The notes under the pieces: generated by a model | The model's input: the letters and a program-made list of their open reading frames with translations, nothing else | What the model was told of the DNA's origin: nothing | Databases searched by the model: none | Program-made: the position numbers and the translations under genes | Assembly: GCA_021234155.1 (NCBI GenBank) | Contig: JAJEKV010000005.1 | Coordinates: forward strand, 8,236,216 to 8,300,215 | Source: Isoetes taiwanensis | Lineage: Eukaryota; Streptophyta; Lycopodiopsida; Isoetales; Isoetaceae | Length of the DNA stretch: 64,000 bases | Direction of reading: 5' to 3' | Shown: piece by piece, positions 21,291 through 32,349 of the stretch | How positions within the stretch are numbered: position 1 is the first letter of the stretch | Layout of the letters: each line of letters starts with the position of its first letter

Positions 21291-22128
21291 TGTTAAGTAG
21301 TACTCAAGATAGGTTAGCTCAGAAAATTCTATAGCGGGGAGGCCTCAAGAAGTAACGATCAAGCAACGGCTTTGTTGGGCCTCCTATATGATCTACTCGT
21401 TCTTTGTTGACGATGAAGTGGAAGACACTTAACAAAGCCGGGATGCTTTTACGTCACATGAAACTTTAGTATTCGCCATGCCGCCTTAGTTGACGATAGA
21501 TACCTTGCACTTTGGTAATCACGTATCTCATCATCACATTCTCGTCAGGGTAAAAGTTAAGGACGATTAATCGCAAATGGGCTATTTTATTTTAAATTTT
21601 TTAATTAAGATTTGATGATTAGTAGGATCAATGTTTCATTTTTAGAGATACAATCGCCCATATAAAATTCCTTTTATCATGTGAAAAGGGGGAATCGCCC
21701 AAGTCATGATTCCTTTACGAGCATTGTAAAAAGGGATTAGCCCATGTTTGATTTTTTGAACATATAAGTGAAATGGGAATAGCCCAAAATTACTTACATT
21801 CATGGGGTGATAACCTACCCCGTTATCACCATTATCCAAAATTCAATTTAGGACATTTCAAATTAGGGTTCGAATCAGGTATTTTCGTGGCACAATTACT
21901 TCTGAGTTAGGTCTTCTGAAGATGGGCCGATTTTGTTGCAGGGAATCGATATTTGAGTTAGGTCTCTTGAATGTGGGCAGATTTTGTTGCAGGAAATAGA
22001 GATTTGGAAGCAAAATTTTTGTAGCAGAATTAGAGCACCGAGCTTGTTGTAGCACCGTTCATGATGTTTGAATGATTTTGGATGATGCTAATGCCTTATA
22101 TCTATAATCAGGCATATTTGGCAGTACA

Positions 22129-22626
22129 ATGGCCTTACAATTCAAGGTATTGCCCAAGCCTACAGAATTTGGTGCTGTAACTAGATTGTGGCAAAGTTTG
22201 GAAGAGAGTACATGCTTGAAAGAGTCTATGGGCGAGTATTTTAAGTTTGCTAATTTGTGTTTGACTATGATATTAGGCTCTGTTGAGGATGAACGGACAT
22301 TTAGTACAATGACCTTTGTCAAGAACCAGCTTCGCAACAGATTAGATGAGAATTTAGATACAACAATAAGGTTGTATAAGACTAGCTACAGTTGATACCT
22401 TTCCCTATGATAGGGCATTTGAACTATGGAAATCTGCATGCACAAGAAGAAGTGTATCAAATGTTTATCCATTAGGCACAACAACAATTAGTACATCATC
22501 AGAGAAAATGGTTGATGTGGAAGACATGGCGGGTGATGACATGGAGGGTGATGACATGGAGGGTGATGTTCCATGTAATGCCAATTTTGGCAACTACAAC
22601 GAAGTAAATTGTATGTTGCATTTGGT
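22129..22626 (+). pseudogene. hAT transposase C-terminal dimerisation domain
   Basis: Residues LWQSLEESTCLKESMGEYFKF, then SVEDERTFSTM and VKNQLRNRLDENLD, match the hAT C-terminal dimerisation region ('SVEDERxFSxxxFxKxxLRNRL'). A one-base shift at about 22385 continues TVDTFPYDRAFELW and an acidic DMEGDDMEGD tail. The BED finger and RNase-H catalytic residues are absent, so it cannot catalyse transposition. Confidence 0.85.
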
Positions 22627-23065
22627 ATGAATATAAATTAAGTTTTGGTAATGACAATTAACATTTAAATGGTGTGAGAAACGACAATTTGTGGTTACAT
22701 CAATACCTTACATTTGCATATTGGAGTCGTAGGAAAACAGAAGAAAATCTACATGCACAAGAAGAAGTGTATCAAATGTTTATCCATTAGGCACAACAAC
22801 AATTAGTACATCATCAGAGAAAATGGTTGATGTGGAAGACATGGCGGGTGATGACATGGAGGGTGATGACATGGAGGGTGATGTTCCATGTAATGCCAAT
22901 TTTTGGCAACTACAACGAAGTAAATTGTATGTTGCATTTGGTATGAATATAAATTAAGTTTTGGTAATGACAATTAACATTTAAATGGTGTGAGAAACGA
23001 CAATTTGTTATTTTAAATGGTTACATCAATACCTTACATTTGCGTATTGGAGTCGTAGGAAAACA
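22438..23065 (+). repeat. ~310-bp tandem duplication inside hAT copy 1
   Basis: The stretch from TGCACAAGAAGAAGTG at 22438 to AGAAAATCT at about 22750 repeats from 22754 to about 23065 with only small indels. The same duplication is in hAT copy 2 (about 29484-30110), so it predates their separation. Confidence 0.9.
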
Positions 23066-23102
23066 GAAGAAAATAAAATATTATGAAAAATCAATAGCCC
23101 AT

Positions 23103-23445
23103 CAATGTTGTACCATACGTATACCATATCGTACGTCCGAAACGTATTTTTTGAAAAAATAAATATTTTTGTCATACGTGCTTAAAGTGCTTAAAATACG
23201 TTTTTTTTAAATTAAAAGAAAAAGCTTAAATATTACTAAAAATGAAACTAAACTACAAATAGATTGTTGGATTGTAGGACATCCAGGTTCAATCCCTAGT
23301 GAGTACGAAGTAAGTCTATTTTGAAAAACTAATGTCTGTTTTTTTTTAAAAAGCTGCAGACGTATTTTTTAAAAAATACATGTACCTTATGGTACGGGAG
23401 GGTACGTACGCATTTTTAAAAAATACGCGTATTTGAACAACATTG
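23103..23445. mobile_element. hAT-type MITE nested in hAT copy 1
   Basis: TIR CAATGTTGT at both ends, flanked by the 8-bp duplication TAGCCCAT (23095-23102 and 23446-23453). The interior is AT-rich with CATACGTAT/ACGTATTTTTT words and no ORF. The same MITE sits at the same position in hAT copy 2. Confidence 0.85.
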
Positions 23446-23590
23446 TAGCCCATCAAAATAAATATAAAATTATCATAAAAAGAAAATCGCCCAAATATTA
23501 ATTAATAATAATAAAATTATACTAAAAAATCGCCCATGGTTAATAACTTAAAAAATAATGGGTGCTCGTAATTTTTACCCTGATTCTCGT

Positions 23591-25089
23591 TGACGATCAA
23601 TTCGATACTCCACCTTGTCAAACCCTTTATAAATATAGCTGTATAGATACATGAAGATATGAACAGTCGAAGCAATATCAACATTGATATGACAATCAAA
23701 CTGCTTTAACAGAAAAGGTGAGTATGACACAACATATCTATCTTCAACTTTCCTTCTTCGATATTGCACATAACCCTTCGAGTCTAAATGTGTTCTTGTA
23801 GTCAAATCTCGAGGATAATGCCAACAACATGCCCCATCCTTACAGCATCGTTCAGAGTGATTGTGCACCATATATTTTCGTACCATTTGAGCAAGCACCT
23901 CATCATTTTCTGGAATCTCAGCAGATATTAGCAAGTCAATCACCTCAAATGGAATCTCATGTTCTGTTTTAAGTACAATGTGGCCATGAGGCAGCCCACA
24001 TTTCTGGAATTCTATAACATGGATCATGTACGCAAGCGGACCAACATAAGAACGCAGAAAATCCTTCAAAGATTGGAAACGAACATGGAATGACCTGACA
24101 ACAATAATTGGGACATCTGCAGCAGTTTGCCCAATGCGCAGCACTGCCTTGATCTCTGGCCAATCTGGATTCGTAGTCATTGTAATAAACAGGCTAGGAG
24201 GCCCCTTCACTCTTGCAAGAGCTAACGCATCCGCAATCTGGACGGAGCACCATTGCCTAGAACCAATGAAAGACGAAGGGAGCGACCGTCGGACATACTG
24301 ACCACCCTGGTTCTCAACAAAGTCATCATCCTCCTCAAGATTTGAATTATCAACCATAGATCTCGACCTCTGATATCCATTAGTTGCCAAGAAATTCAGC
24401 CTTTCTTCTTCGACTCTAGAATACATATCCACAAGGTATTCACAAGTCAGATGCCCTAACTGAAGGAACCGCACCTCATGGAGCAAACGTGACCTATACC
24501 AATCCACCTGCGACATCTGCTGGTCATTACCAGGGAACCACCCCGCCGTCCCAGCTGGAAATATAAGCGGATATTGCAAGGGTTCATACTGCGGATCCAG
24601 TATACTCATAAAAACTGGTCGTTGATCCTGGTGAAGCCAAAAAACCGCTATCCTTGGATTAATTGTGACTGAGTTGTTTGCATGCACTATGGCAGCAACT
24701 TCATCACTCGCAACTGCCCCATTCAATGTCAAGAACACGGACTCCAAGCGCATTTGCTTGACTCGCCTTATCATGCAACAATAAGGATTAACAACCTCTA
24801 GAGTCGCTGCTATTCGCGTCACCCATGCAACAGGCAATAACTTCCTCTCTGCAACCCGCTCTCGCTCACTACTATCATGAATATACCAATGCAACGACTG
24901 GCCAGGTTTTGACGTAGGATGTATTTTATGGTATGTCCTACCCATCAAAGCAACTGAGGATGGCATCCCTAACTGCACAAACTCTCCACCAGCAACACCA
25001 AGCCCAGTGAAGGCAAACAGATGGTTTAATCCACGACTTTTTGCACTAAATCTTGCTTGCTCATAAACATCCCTCAGCGAACCAGGCAA
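23591..25089 (-). pseudogene. Helitron Rep (Helitron_like_N) domain
   Basis: About 500 codons. The Rep core includes RSRLLHEVRFLQLGHLTCEYL, then FITMTTNPDWPEI and MIHVIEFQKCGLPHGHIVLK, whose HGH is the HUH metal-binding motif. C-terminal are CCKDGACCWHYPRD (Cys-rich) and YLYSYIYKGFD, corresponding to the catalytic-tyrosine block. HUH Rep proteins nick and join single strands during rolling-circle transposition. The frame continues past the hAT insertion into CDDEIRDYQSARYLSS and then degenerates. The interruption makes it non-functional. Confidence 0.92.
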
Positions 25090-25344
25090 TTCAGGTACAA
25101 GGGGGCGTCACCTTGTGAACCTATCAAAACCACGTGCATCAATGGGAGGGGGCGATTTTTTACCCTTTTTCGTATGTATACTAGGGGTCATAGGGGTTTT
25201 GGGACGTTCTTCTAGTTATAAAACCATACGGAAAGGGGGTCAAATTTGCCTATCAGAAACACGTATACTAGGGGTTTTTCGGCTACCCTATGCACGCAGG
25301 TGGCATATCCCGTATAAAGAAGGTGGATCCCCCGGGTTCAGGTA
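25090..25344. repeat. 8-bp target-site duplication TTCAGGTA flanking MITE
   Basis: TTCAGGTA occurs at 25090-25097 and 25337-25344. Collapsing them restores the minus-strand frame KLPELPGSLRDV, as expected for the Helitron protein. Confidence 0.92.
25098..25336. mobile_element. 239-bp hAT-like MITE in the Helitron Rep gene
   Basis: Starts CAAGGGGGCGTCACCTTG; the complement of the end is CCCGGGGGATCCACCTTC, an imperfect TIR. It has an 8-bp target duplication and no coding capacity. Its right half resembles the MITE at 4417-4641. Confidence 0.88.
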
Positions 25345-25822
25345 GCTTTGCTAGGATACGCCCTCCGCGATTGCAACAGAAAATATCGCTCTCACCATGC
25401 AGTAACGCAATATGACAATGCACACAAAATCTGTTCCACATGAATTCACTACCAGATGGAATAGGACGAGCTTGCATCCTTTGTATACGTCGTTGCCAAT
25501 ATATAACCGCCATGCTTGGCACAATCACCACTTCTGGAACACTCTCCACATCTCTTGGCATCTGCTGCCCACTCACACCCTCTTCCTCAGTATGTCTTCC
25601 ACCCAATCCCCCCACCCGATGACCACCTGAACCCCTTCTCCGCTGCCTCAACTCATCTCTCCTCTCTTGAGACAACTCTGCATACCATCTCCGCCTATAC
25701 TCATTTTGCCTCAATCTTCTAAGCTCATCAGCAGAGTATGTCTGACTTGGATCAATCTCTACTCTAGGCCTTGGCATTACAACCTCACACTCCAGTCCTT
25801 TCGAACACGCATACACACACAA
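25345..25822 (-). pseudogene. Helitron Rep protein, N-terminal exon
   Basis: Likely start is the Met of MPRPRVEIDPSQTYS at about 25778; an upstream in-frame Met at 25822 (MCVYACSK) is less likely. Next come the basic LRRLRQNEYRRRWYAELSQ helix and the Cys/His cluster CVHCHIALLHGESDIFCCNRG, typical of the zinc-finger-like N-terminus of plant Helitron proteins. The frame runs into the MITE at 25344. After excision it continues as LPELPGSLRDVYEQARF. Confidence 0.85.
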
Positions 25823-27650
25823 ATATCCAACCTACTACCTGCTACCCAAATCCTAGAATGTTTAACACACCACCAGACTCACGAACACAACCTTACTCAT
25901 GACAATCCAAAAATACCATGACCTTACCAAACAACGTGAATAATTGACCACCCAGCCCACCCTCCACCCATTGCCGACCGCGCTCCCAATTCCACTCACG
26001 AAACCCTCGAACCCGTCCCCTGCACATACAAAGCAACATCGACATCAAACAAACTACTCAACATATAAATAGTCCCCTTAAATTTAAGCCTTCACAAATT
26101 TAAGTAAGTCTCAAGTTTTCACTACTTCCAAATATATGAAGATAATAAACAGGACAACACTTATTTCAGGATTACTTGACTGTCAACTTATTTTACTCTG
26201 GAGCATGCATTCAAATGGCTTTTGCAAGCGAATCTTGACCTTAAAGATAATAATAATGGCCTGAATCTGCAAGATCCGGCTGTAACTGAAGCCTGGCCTA
26301 CGAAATCTTTAAGGATTTTCCCAGTGGATTAAAATAAGCTTCGATTTTCCAACATAGATTAAACCAATCGATTTGTATCTTGAGCAAAAGTTATGGCCAT
26401 AGTTTTCGTTGTACACCGATTTAAATTCGTACCAGATGAGATTATATCTATTCTATGTCCAAAGAAATTTTATGTCGTTCAAAAACTAGGACTTGCATTG
26501 TCAAGTATATAGTCGGTTAGGCACTGATTGCATATATGAACAGTTAGCTTTTATGCCAAAATCTATATGATCTGATGAAGTAGCTGCAAAACTATGACCA
26601 GGCATTGACGTTTGTTCCTTTACAATGATAGAATACCCATGTTTGTGCAAAGGAAGGTCTCCAAACAAAACTGGAGTCTATATTTATCACTGATACACTT
26701 TTGGATGTTAATCCCAATCTCTGAAATTCCTGCGCATGATCGCAGATAAAGCACAACTACACTAGATTTTTATGTAAGGAGGAGTCCACTTCCAGCGCAA
26801 TTATGGCTCACATGTTTGCTCAATTATGAGTGCCATGTTCAACTAGACCGCTTCTTAGTCTGTTGCTTTGATCTTTGAGCTTAAAAAATGGAGCAAAAAT
26901 ATGTATTGTGGTCACTCTTAGACTCAACCTTGGTGTTAGCATGGATTACAGCTTTCAAATGGACGCATTTTGAAGAATCCTTCCTTGAATAAGCATATAG
27001 GCCCATTCATCTCTACCCTATTTTTCATCCTCTAGACCTTGGCATTATAACCTCACACTCCAGTCCTTTCGAACACGCATACACACACAAATATCCAACC
27101 TACTACCTGCTACCCAAATCCTAGAATGTTTAATACACCAAAGACTCACCAACACAACCTTACTCATGACAATCCAAAAATACCATGACAATCCAAAAAT
27201 ATCATGACCTTACCAAACAACGTAGATGACAGCCACCCTCCACTGCACGTCACGCTTCCAATACCACTCACGAAACCTTATTCTCCAACCCGTACCCTGC
27301 ACATACAAAGCAACATCAACATCAAACAAACTACTTAATATATAAACAATCCCCTTAAATTTAAGCCTTCACAATTTTAAGTAACTTTCAAGCTTTCACT
27401 ACTTTCAAATATATGAAGATAATAAACAGGACAACTTGACAACAATATGGAAAAAATCCATGACCAATATGGGAATTCTCTCAAATCCATGACCAAGAGT
27501 CGTCTCAACAACTAATGTATAAGTAGTTATTTCAGGATTACCTAAGCCTTCAATACAAAAAAAAAAAAAAAAAAAGTTATTTCAGGATTACTTGACTATC
27601 AACTTATTTTGCTCTGGACCATGCATTCAAATGGCTTTTGCAAGCGAATC
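25768..27650. repeat. Local duplication of the Helitron 5' flank
   Basis: 25768-26250 and 27038-27650 share long near-identical stretches (CCTTGGCATTA, CCTCACACTCCAGTCC and onward through CATGCATTCAAATGGC), offset by 1.27 kb. The second copy carries two extra insertions (about 27433-27525 and 27542-27574). Between the copies (26251-27037) is anonymous AT-rich DNA. Confidence 0.85.
27525..27591 (+). mobile_element. Minimal retroposon tail with 17-bp target duplication
   Basis: AGTTATTTCAGGATTAC occurs at 27525-27541 and 27575-27591, enclosing CTAAGCCTTCAATAC followed by about 18 A. The other copy of the duplication (about 26161-26180) has a single intact site. This is the footprint of a LINE-type, severely 5'-truncated insertion. 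Confidence 0.75.
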
Positions 27651-28585
27651 TTGCCATGGGAAAATCATTTTTTCTGGCCATAGGGATTAACTTCTTTAAT
27701 GTGTAACATAGTTGAGCACTTAATCAGACCCTTTGATGAAGTACTTACAAACACAACAAATCCTTTGTCATATTAATTTTCTGCAGCAACTTTTAATTTC
27801 TGAAACTTCATAACTTCATAAACAGATGCAGTTCTCGTTTTTTTTCCCCTTTCTTATCAGAATATGATATAACAGCACCAACATATTTTGCCATGATAAT
27901 ATATACCAGCCATATATCCAACACATCTGCCTCAACAGGGGACTATACACTATGCACTAACTGTTTTCAGGAAACACTATGCACTCGAATTAGAAGATAT
28001 CATTTGCTTCAAGATCATTACTCCTTTATAATCTGCATGAACTCTCATATAATCCTTCGAATCTGGTAGGTAGATCATCTGAATACTTGTTAATTGAATT
28101 TTGTTGATTATAAGCTGCATGTCCACAATTTCAATGCAATCTTACCAACAACTTTCTTTCTCTTTAGCATTCACAAATTTAAGTAACTTTCAAGTTTCCT
28201 ACAATTTCATCTTTCCAATTCAAGCTTAGCAAGAACTTTCAAAATTCCAAACACACTCAATTCTCTAGCTTTAACACAAAAAATCTACCACCTATTCAAA
28301 AATCAACCACCTGCCACAAACTTTCAATCGCCAAAATGCCCAGACCTTCAATCACCACAACAGAGCTATGACAAAACAGCCGAACACAACTCTAGAACAC
28401 TAAAATCCACACCCATTTAAAAAGCCACAGTCTTCCTTACCTCATTCCCCTTCCACCCACGTGCCCAGCCACATTTAACACTGCCTGCTCCGACCACCAT
28501 AACTAAAACCTGGGGATCGCAATCTACGAACACAGAATGCTCAGAATGCTCAGGAAGAATGCACAACAAATTCCATGAAACTCTC
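27651..28585. other. Anonymous AT-rich DNA
   Basis: No supported ORF. Contains a third partial echo of the duplicated text (CACAAATTTAAGTAACTTTCAAG at about 28171). The hAT target duplication AAACTCTC lies at 28578-28585. Confidence 0.5.
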
Positions 28586-29171
28586 CAGGGTAAAAGTTAA
28601 GGACGATTAATCGCAAATGGGCTATTTTATTTTAAATTTTTTAATTAAGATTTGACAGATTAGTAGGATCAATGTTTCATTTTTTAGAGATACAATCGCC
28701 CATATAAAATTCCTTTTTATCATGTGAAAAGGGGGAATCGCCCAAGTCATGATTCCTTTACGAGCATTGTAAAAAGGGATTAGCCCATGTTTGATTTTTT
28801 GAACATATAAGTGAAATGGGAATAGCCCAAAATTACTTACATTCATGGGGTGATAACCTACCCCGTTATCACCATTATCCAAAATTCAATTTAGGACATT
28901 TCAAATTAGGGTTCGAATCAGGTATTTTCGTGGCACAATTACTTCTGAGTTAGGTCTTCTGAAGATGGGCCGATTTTGTTGCAGGGAATCGATATTTGAG
29001 TTAGGTCTCTTGAATGTGGGCAGATTTTGTTGCAGGAAATAGAGATTTGGAAGCAAAATTTTTGTAGCAGAATTAGAGCACCGAGCTTGTTGTAGCACCG
29101 TTCATGATGTTTGAATGATTTTGGATGATGCTAATGCCTTATATCTATAATCGTGCATATTTGGCGATTAC

Positions 29172-29660
29172 AATGGCCTTACAATTCAAGGTATTGCCCA
29201 AGCCTCACAAATTTGGTCTTTGTAACTAGATTGTGGCAAAGTTTGGAAGAGAGTACATGCTTGAAAGAGTCTATGGGCGAGTATTTTAAGTTTGCTAATT
29301 TGTGTTTGACTATGATATTAGGCTCTGTTGAGGATGAACGGACATTTAGTACAATGACCTTTGTCAAGAACCCGGCCATAGCAGATTAGATGAGAATTTA
29401 GATACAACAATAAGGTTGTATAAGACTAGCTACAGTTGATACCTTTCCCTATGATAGGGCATTTGAACTATGGAAATCTGCATGCACAAGAAGAAGTGTA
29501 TCAAATGTTTATCCATTAGGCACAACAACAATTAGTACATCATCGAGAAAAATGGTTGATGTGGAAGACATGGCGGGTGATGACATGGAGGGTGATGACA
29601 TGGAGGGTGATGTTCCATGTAATGCCAATTTTGGCAACTACAACGAAGTAAATTGTATGT
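29172..29660 (+). pseudogene. hAT transposase C-terminal fragment, copy 2
   Basis: Encodes the same LWQSLEESTCLKESMGEYFKF and SVEDERTFSTM blocks as copy 1, then loses the frame at about 29370 (VKNPAIAD, stop). A frameshift also lies near 29218. Inactive. Confidence 0.8.
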
Positions 29661-30146
29661 TGCATTTGGTATGAATATAAATTAAGTTTTGGTAATGACA
29701 ATTAACATTTAAATGGTGTGAGAAACGACAATTTGTGGTTACATCAATACCTTACATTTGCATATTGGAGTCGTAGGAAAACAGAAGAAAATCTACATGC
29801 ACAAGAAGAAGTGTATCAAATGTTTATCCATTAGGCACAACAACAATTAGTACATCATCAGAGAAAATGGTTGATGTGGAAGACATGGCGGGTGATGACA
29901 TAGAGGGTGATGACATGGAGGGTGATGTTCCATGTAATGCCAATTTTTGGCAACTACAACGAAGTAAATTGTATGTTGCATTTGGTATGAATATAAATTA
30001 AGTTTTGGTAATGACAATTAACATTTAAATGGTGTGAGAAACGACAATTTGTTATTTTAAATGGTTACATCAATACCTTACATTTGCGTATTGGAGTCGT
30101 AGGAAAACAGAAGAAAATAAAATATTATGAAAAATCAATAGCCCAT

Positions 30147-30495
30147 CAATGTTGTACCATACGTATACCATATCGTACGTCCGAAACGTATTTTTTGAAA
30201 AAATAAATATTTTTGTCATACGTGCTTAAAGTGCTTAAAATACGTTTTTTTTAAATTAAAAGAAAAAGCTTAAATATTACTAAAAATGAAACTAAACTAC
30301 AAATAGATTGTTGGATTGTAGGACATCCAGGTTCAATCCCTAGTGAGTACGAAGTAAGTCTATTTTGAAAAACTAATGTCTGTTTTTTTTTAAAAAGCTG
30401 CAGAATATGACGTATTTTTTAAAAAATACATGTACCTTATGGTACGGGAGGGTACGTATGCATTTTTAAAAAATACGCGTATTTGAACAACATTG
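30147..30495. mobile_element. hAT-type MITE nested in hAT copy 2
   Basis: CAATGTTGT ends with duplication TAGCCCAT at 30139-30146 and 30496-30503, the same insertion as in copy 1. Six bases longer at 30404-30410 (GAATATGACG versus GACG). Confidence 0.85.
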
Positions 30496-30641
30496 TAGCC
30501 CATCAAAATAAATATAAAATTATCATAAAAAGAAAATCGCCCAAATATTAATTAATAATAATAAAATTATACTAAAAAATCGCCCATGGTTAATAACTTA
30601 AAAAATAATGGGTGCTCGTAATTTTTACCCTGAAACTCTCC

Positions 30642-32349
30642 TTCCTCGTTCTTGTTCCCCCTAATCTCGAACCAGGATGTAAAGCCCCAAATCCCATCGA
30701 TTTTCAACGGTCCAGATTAAAAGCCCTCTTTCTTACACCATCCTTGCACCCCCTGCCCACATTGGACCGCCAAGATTTGCCCTGCTCTTTTCATCCAACG
30801 GTTCAGGACCATGAACTATGACCCCATGTATGGCTACCCATCCACATCAAATTCCATATGCATGGCTCCCCCATGAGCTGTCATGATCTCCACTGTTGAT
30901 ATTCCAGCGGACGGTGGGGATTAAGAGTGATTCCATGGGTATGCATTCATGGGTTGCGGATGGGGGGGCATGAGAAACCCCCCTCATCCTGATAACGTTA
31001 TTAATATTAGGATAAAACCTCTATCATTTTAGGTATTAAATATATAGGTAATAAATTTTCGCGGCAGTTATTATGTATGGTACAAATTTTTTTAAAGCAG
31101 TTATTATATATCTTCGAACTTTTCTCATTCAAACTTTTCTCTTTCAAAAATTTTCTGCAGTTTGAACCGATCTGAAGCTTAGGCACTCAAACTTGATCTG
31201 CTGAAATATCTATCCTATTCTCAATTTCAAATTTGGGTTCAAAACTTGGCTCAGATCCAACTTTGGCTTTTCAAATCTCTGAGGCTTTTGGTTTCTCTGA
31301 GGCTCTTCAAATCTCGGCTCAAAGTTCGGCTCAAAGCTCGGCCCAAATCAGACAAGGTTAGTTAAACTGTTATTTAAAGTCTGTTATATAAAATGTGTTA
31401 TTTAAACTCTAATCCGACAAGCTTAATTAAACTCTGTTATTTCTAGGTCTTATTCTCAAGAACTCTCAAGTTCCTATTCTGTTCTTATTTCTAGTTCTCT
31501 TACTCTATCTTATTCTTATATTCTAGTTCTTCTATTTTTATTCTTATATCTAGTTCTTAAAAAAACTTATTCTATTTCGTACTTCTAGTTATTTCTGGTT
31601 CTAGTTATTATTCTATTTCTTATTCCAGTTTTCTTATTCTTATTGTAGTTCTAATTCTAGTTCAGATGTTTCTATTCTAGGTCTTCTTCTGTTTTATTTC
31701 TAGGTATTTGAAAGAACAAGTATGGTTTGTATTCTAGGTCTTTCTCTGTTCTTATTTCTAGGTATTTGAAAGAACAGATTAAAAGTACAAGAATAACAGA
31801 ACAGATATAAACAAATGAAATGTATATTTTTGTTCTAATTCTGTATCCCCTATCTATCTACTCTTATTCTATTGCTATCTCCTATTGCTATCTATCTATC
31901 TATCTTCTAATGCTGTCTAGCTTCTATTTGCTATCTGTATTAAAATTGCAATTGCTCTGCTATTGCAATTGTTATTACTTTTGCTATTACTATTCATATA
32001 TCTATTCATATTCTCTGTCTTCTTGTCTTTAGAGAACTTCGTTTGTTTTTCAGTATCTTAGCTGCTTTTATTATTTCATCCTCGCAGATCCAAATTTGAA
32101 CCTTGTTGTTCAAGTTCGTGGCTCACCTCTTTGTCTAGTAAAATCTGAATGCTCTCTGCCCTTAACATTAGAGTTATTACTGGAACTATCCTGGGTTCAT
32201 CCACTAAAGTTGGTCCAGCATATCCCCTGCCATTTAAATCCAGGTATCTAACAAGAAAAATTCTCATTTCACAAGATACCACCACTTTTTGGAATCTTCA
32301 CTTGATTCTTTAAGGCCATAAAGAATTTCATGACCAATAGATTTACTAA
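30642..32349. other. Anonymous DNA, TTCTA/TATCTA low-complexity tract
   Basis: 30980-31100 is AT-rich. 31440-31800 is built from TTCTAG, TCTTATT and GTTCTTATTTCTAG words. 31845-31915 contains CTATCTAT runs. Minus-strand frames near 32076-32340 (for example KSIGHEILYGLKESSEDSKKW) could be an exon, but I recognise no family. Confidence 0.5.

Larger units (their letters stand above)
21546..23582 (+). mobile_element. hAT DNA transposon, internally deleted, copy 1
   Basis: Ends CAGGGTAAAAGTTA and (complement) CAGGGTAAAAATTA are hAT-type TIRs, with a perfect 8-bp target duplication. The 2,037-bp element keeps only the last part of the transposase. Removing it joins the older Helitron frame RIDRQRE directly to CDDEIRDYQSARYLSS, matching Helitron proteins, which proves the insertion. 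A nearly identical copy is at 28586-30633, so the family moved recently relative to the Helitron. Confidence 0.95.
21538..23590. repeat. 8-bp target-site duplication ATTCTCGT flanking hAT copy 1
   Basis: ATTCTCGT is present at 21538-21545 and 23583-23590, exactly abutting the CAGGGTAAAA ends. One copy belongs to the interrupted Helitron gene. Confidence 0.95.
13995..25822 (-). mobile_element. Autonomous-type Helitron (Rep/helicase plus RPA1), multiply interrupted
   Basis: Read on the minus strand the order is Helitron_like_N/Rep (25822-23591), Pif1-like helicase (21537-19554, then 16436-16204) and an RPA1-like single-strand-binding gene (16082-13995), which is the plant Helitron gene set. 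Four insertions interrupt it: MITE 25098-25336, hAT 21546-23582 (with its own MITE), and a second Helitron 16437-19553. Removing them restores near-continuous protein homology. Several frameshifts and stops show it is no longer functional. The exact outer termini were not found; the coordinates given are those of the coding remnants. Confidence 0.88.
28586..30633 (+). mobile_element. hAT DNA transposon, internally deleted, copy 2
   Basis: Same CAGGGTAAAA termini as copy 1, with perfect 8-bp target duplication AAACTCTC at 28578-28585 and 30634-30641. Length 2,048 bp. It differs from copy 1 by scattered substitutions and short indels on inspection, including disruption of the LRNRL region (about 29372). 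It shares the internal tandem duplication and nested MITE of copy 1. Confidence 0.95.

Noticed and set aside
24000-24170. Minus-strand 64-codon frame rich in Cys
   Set aside because: Shadow of the Helitron Rep frame, which has clear homology.
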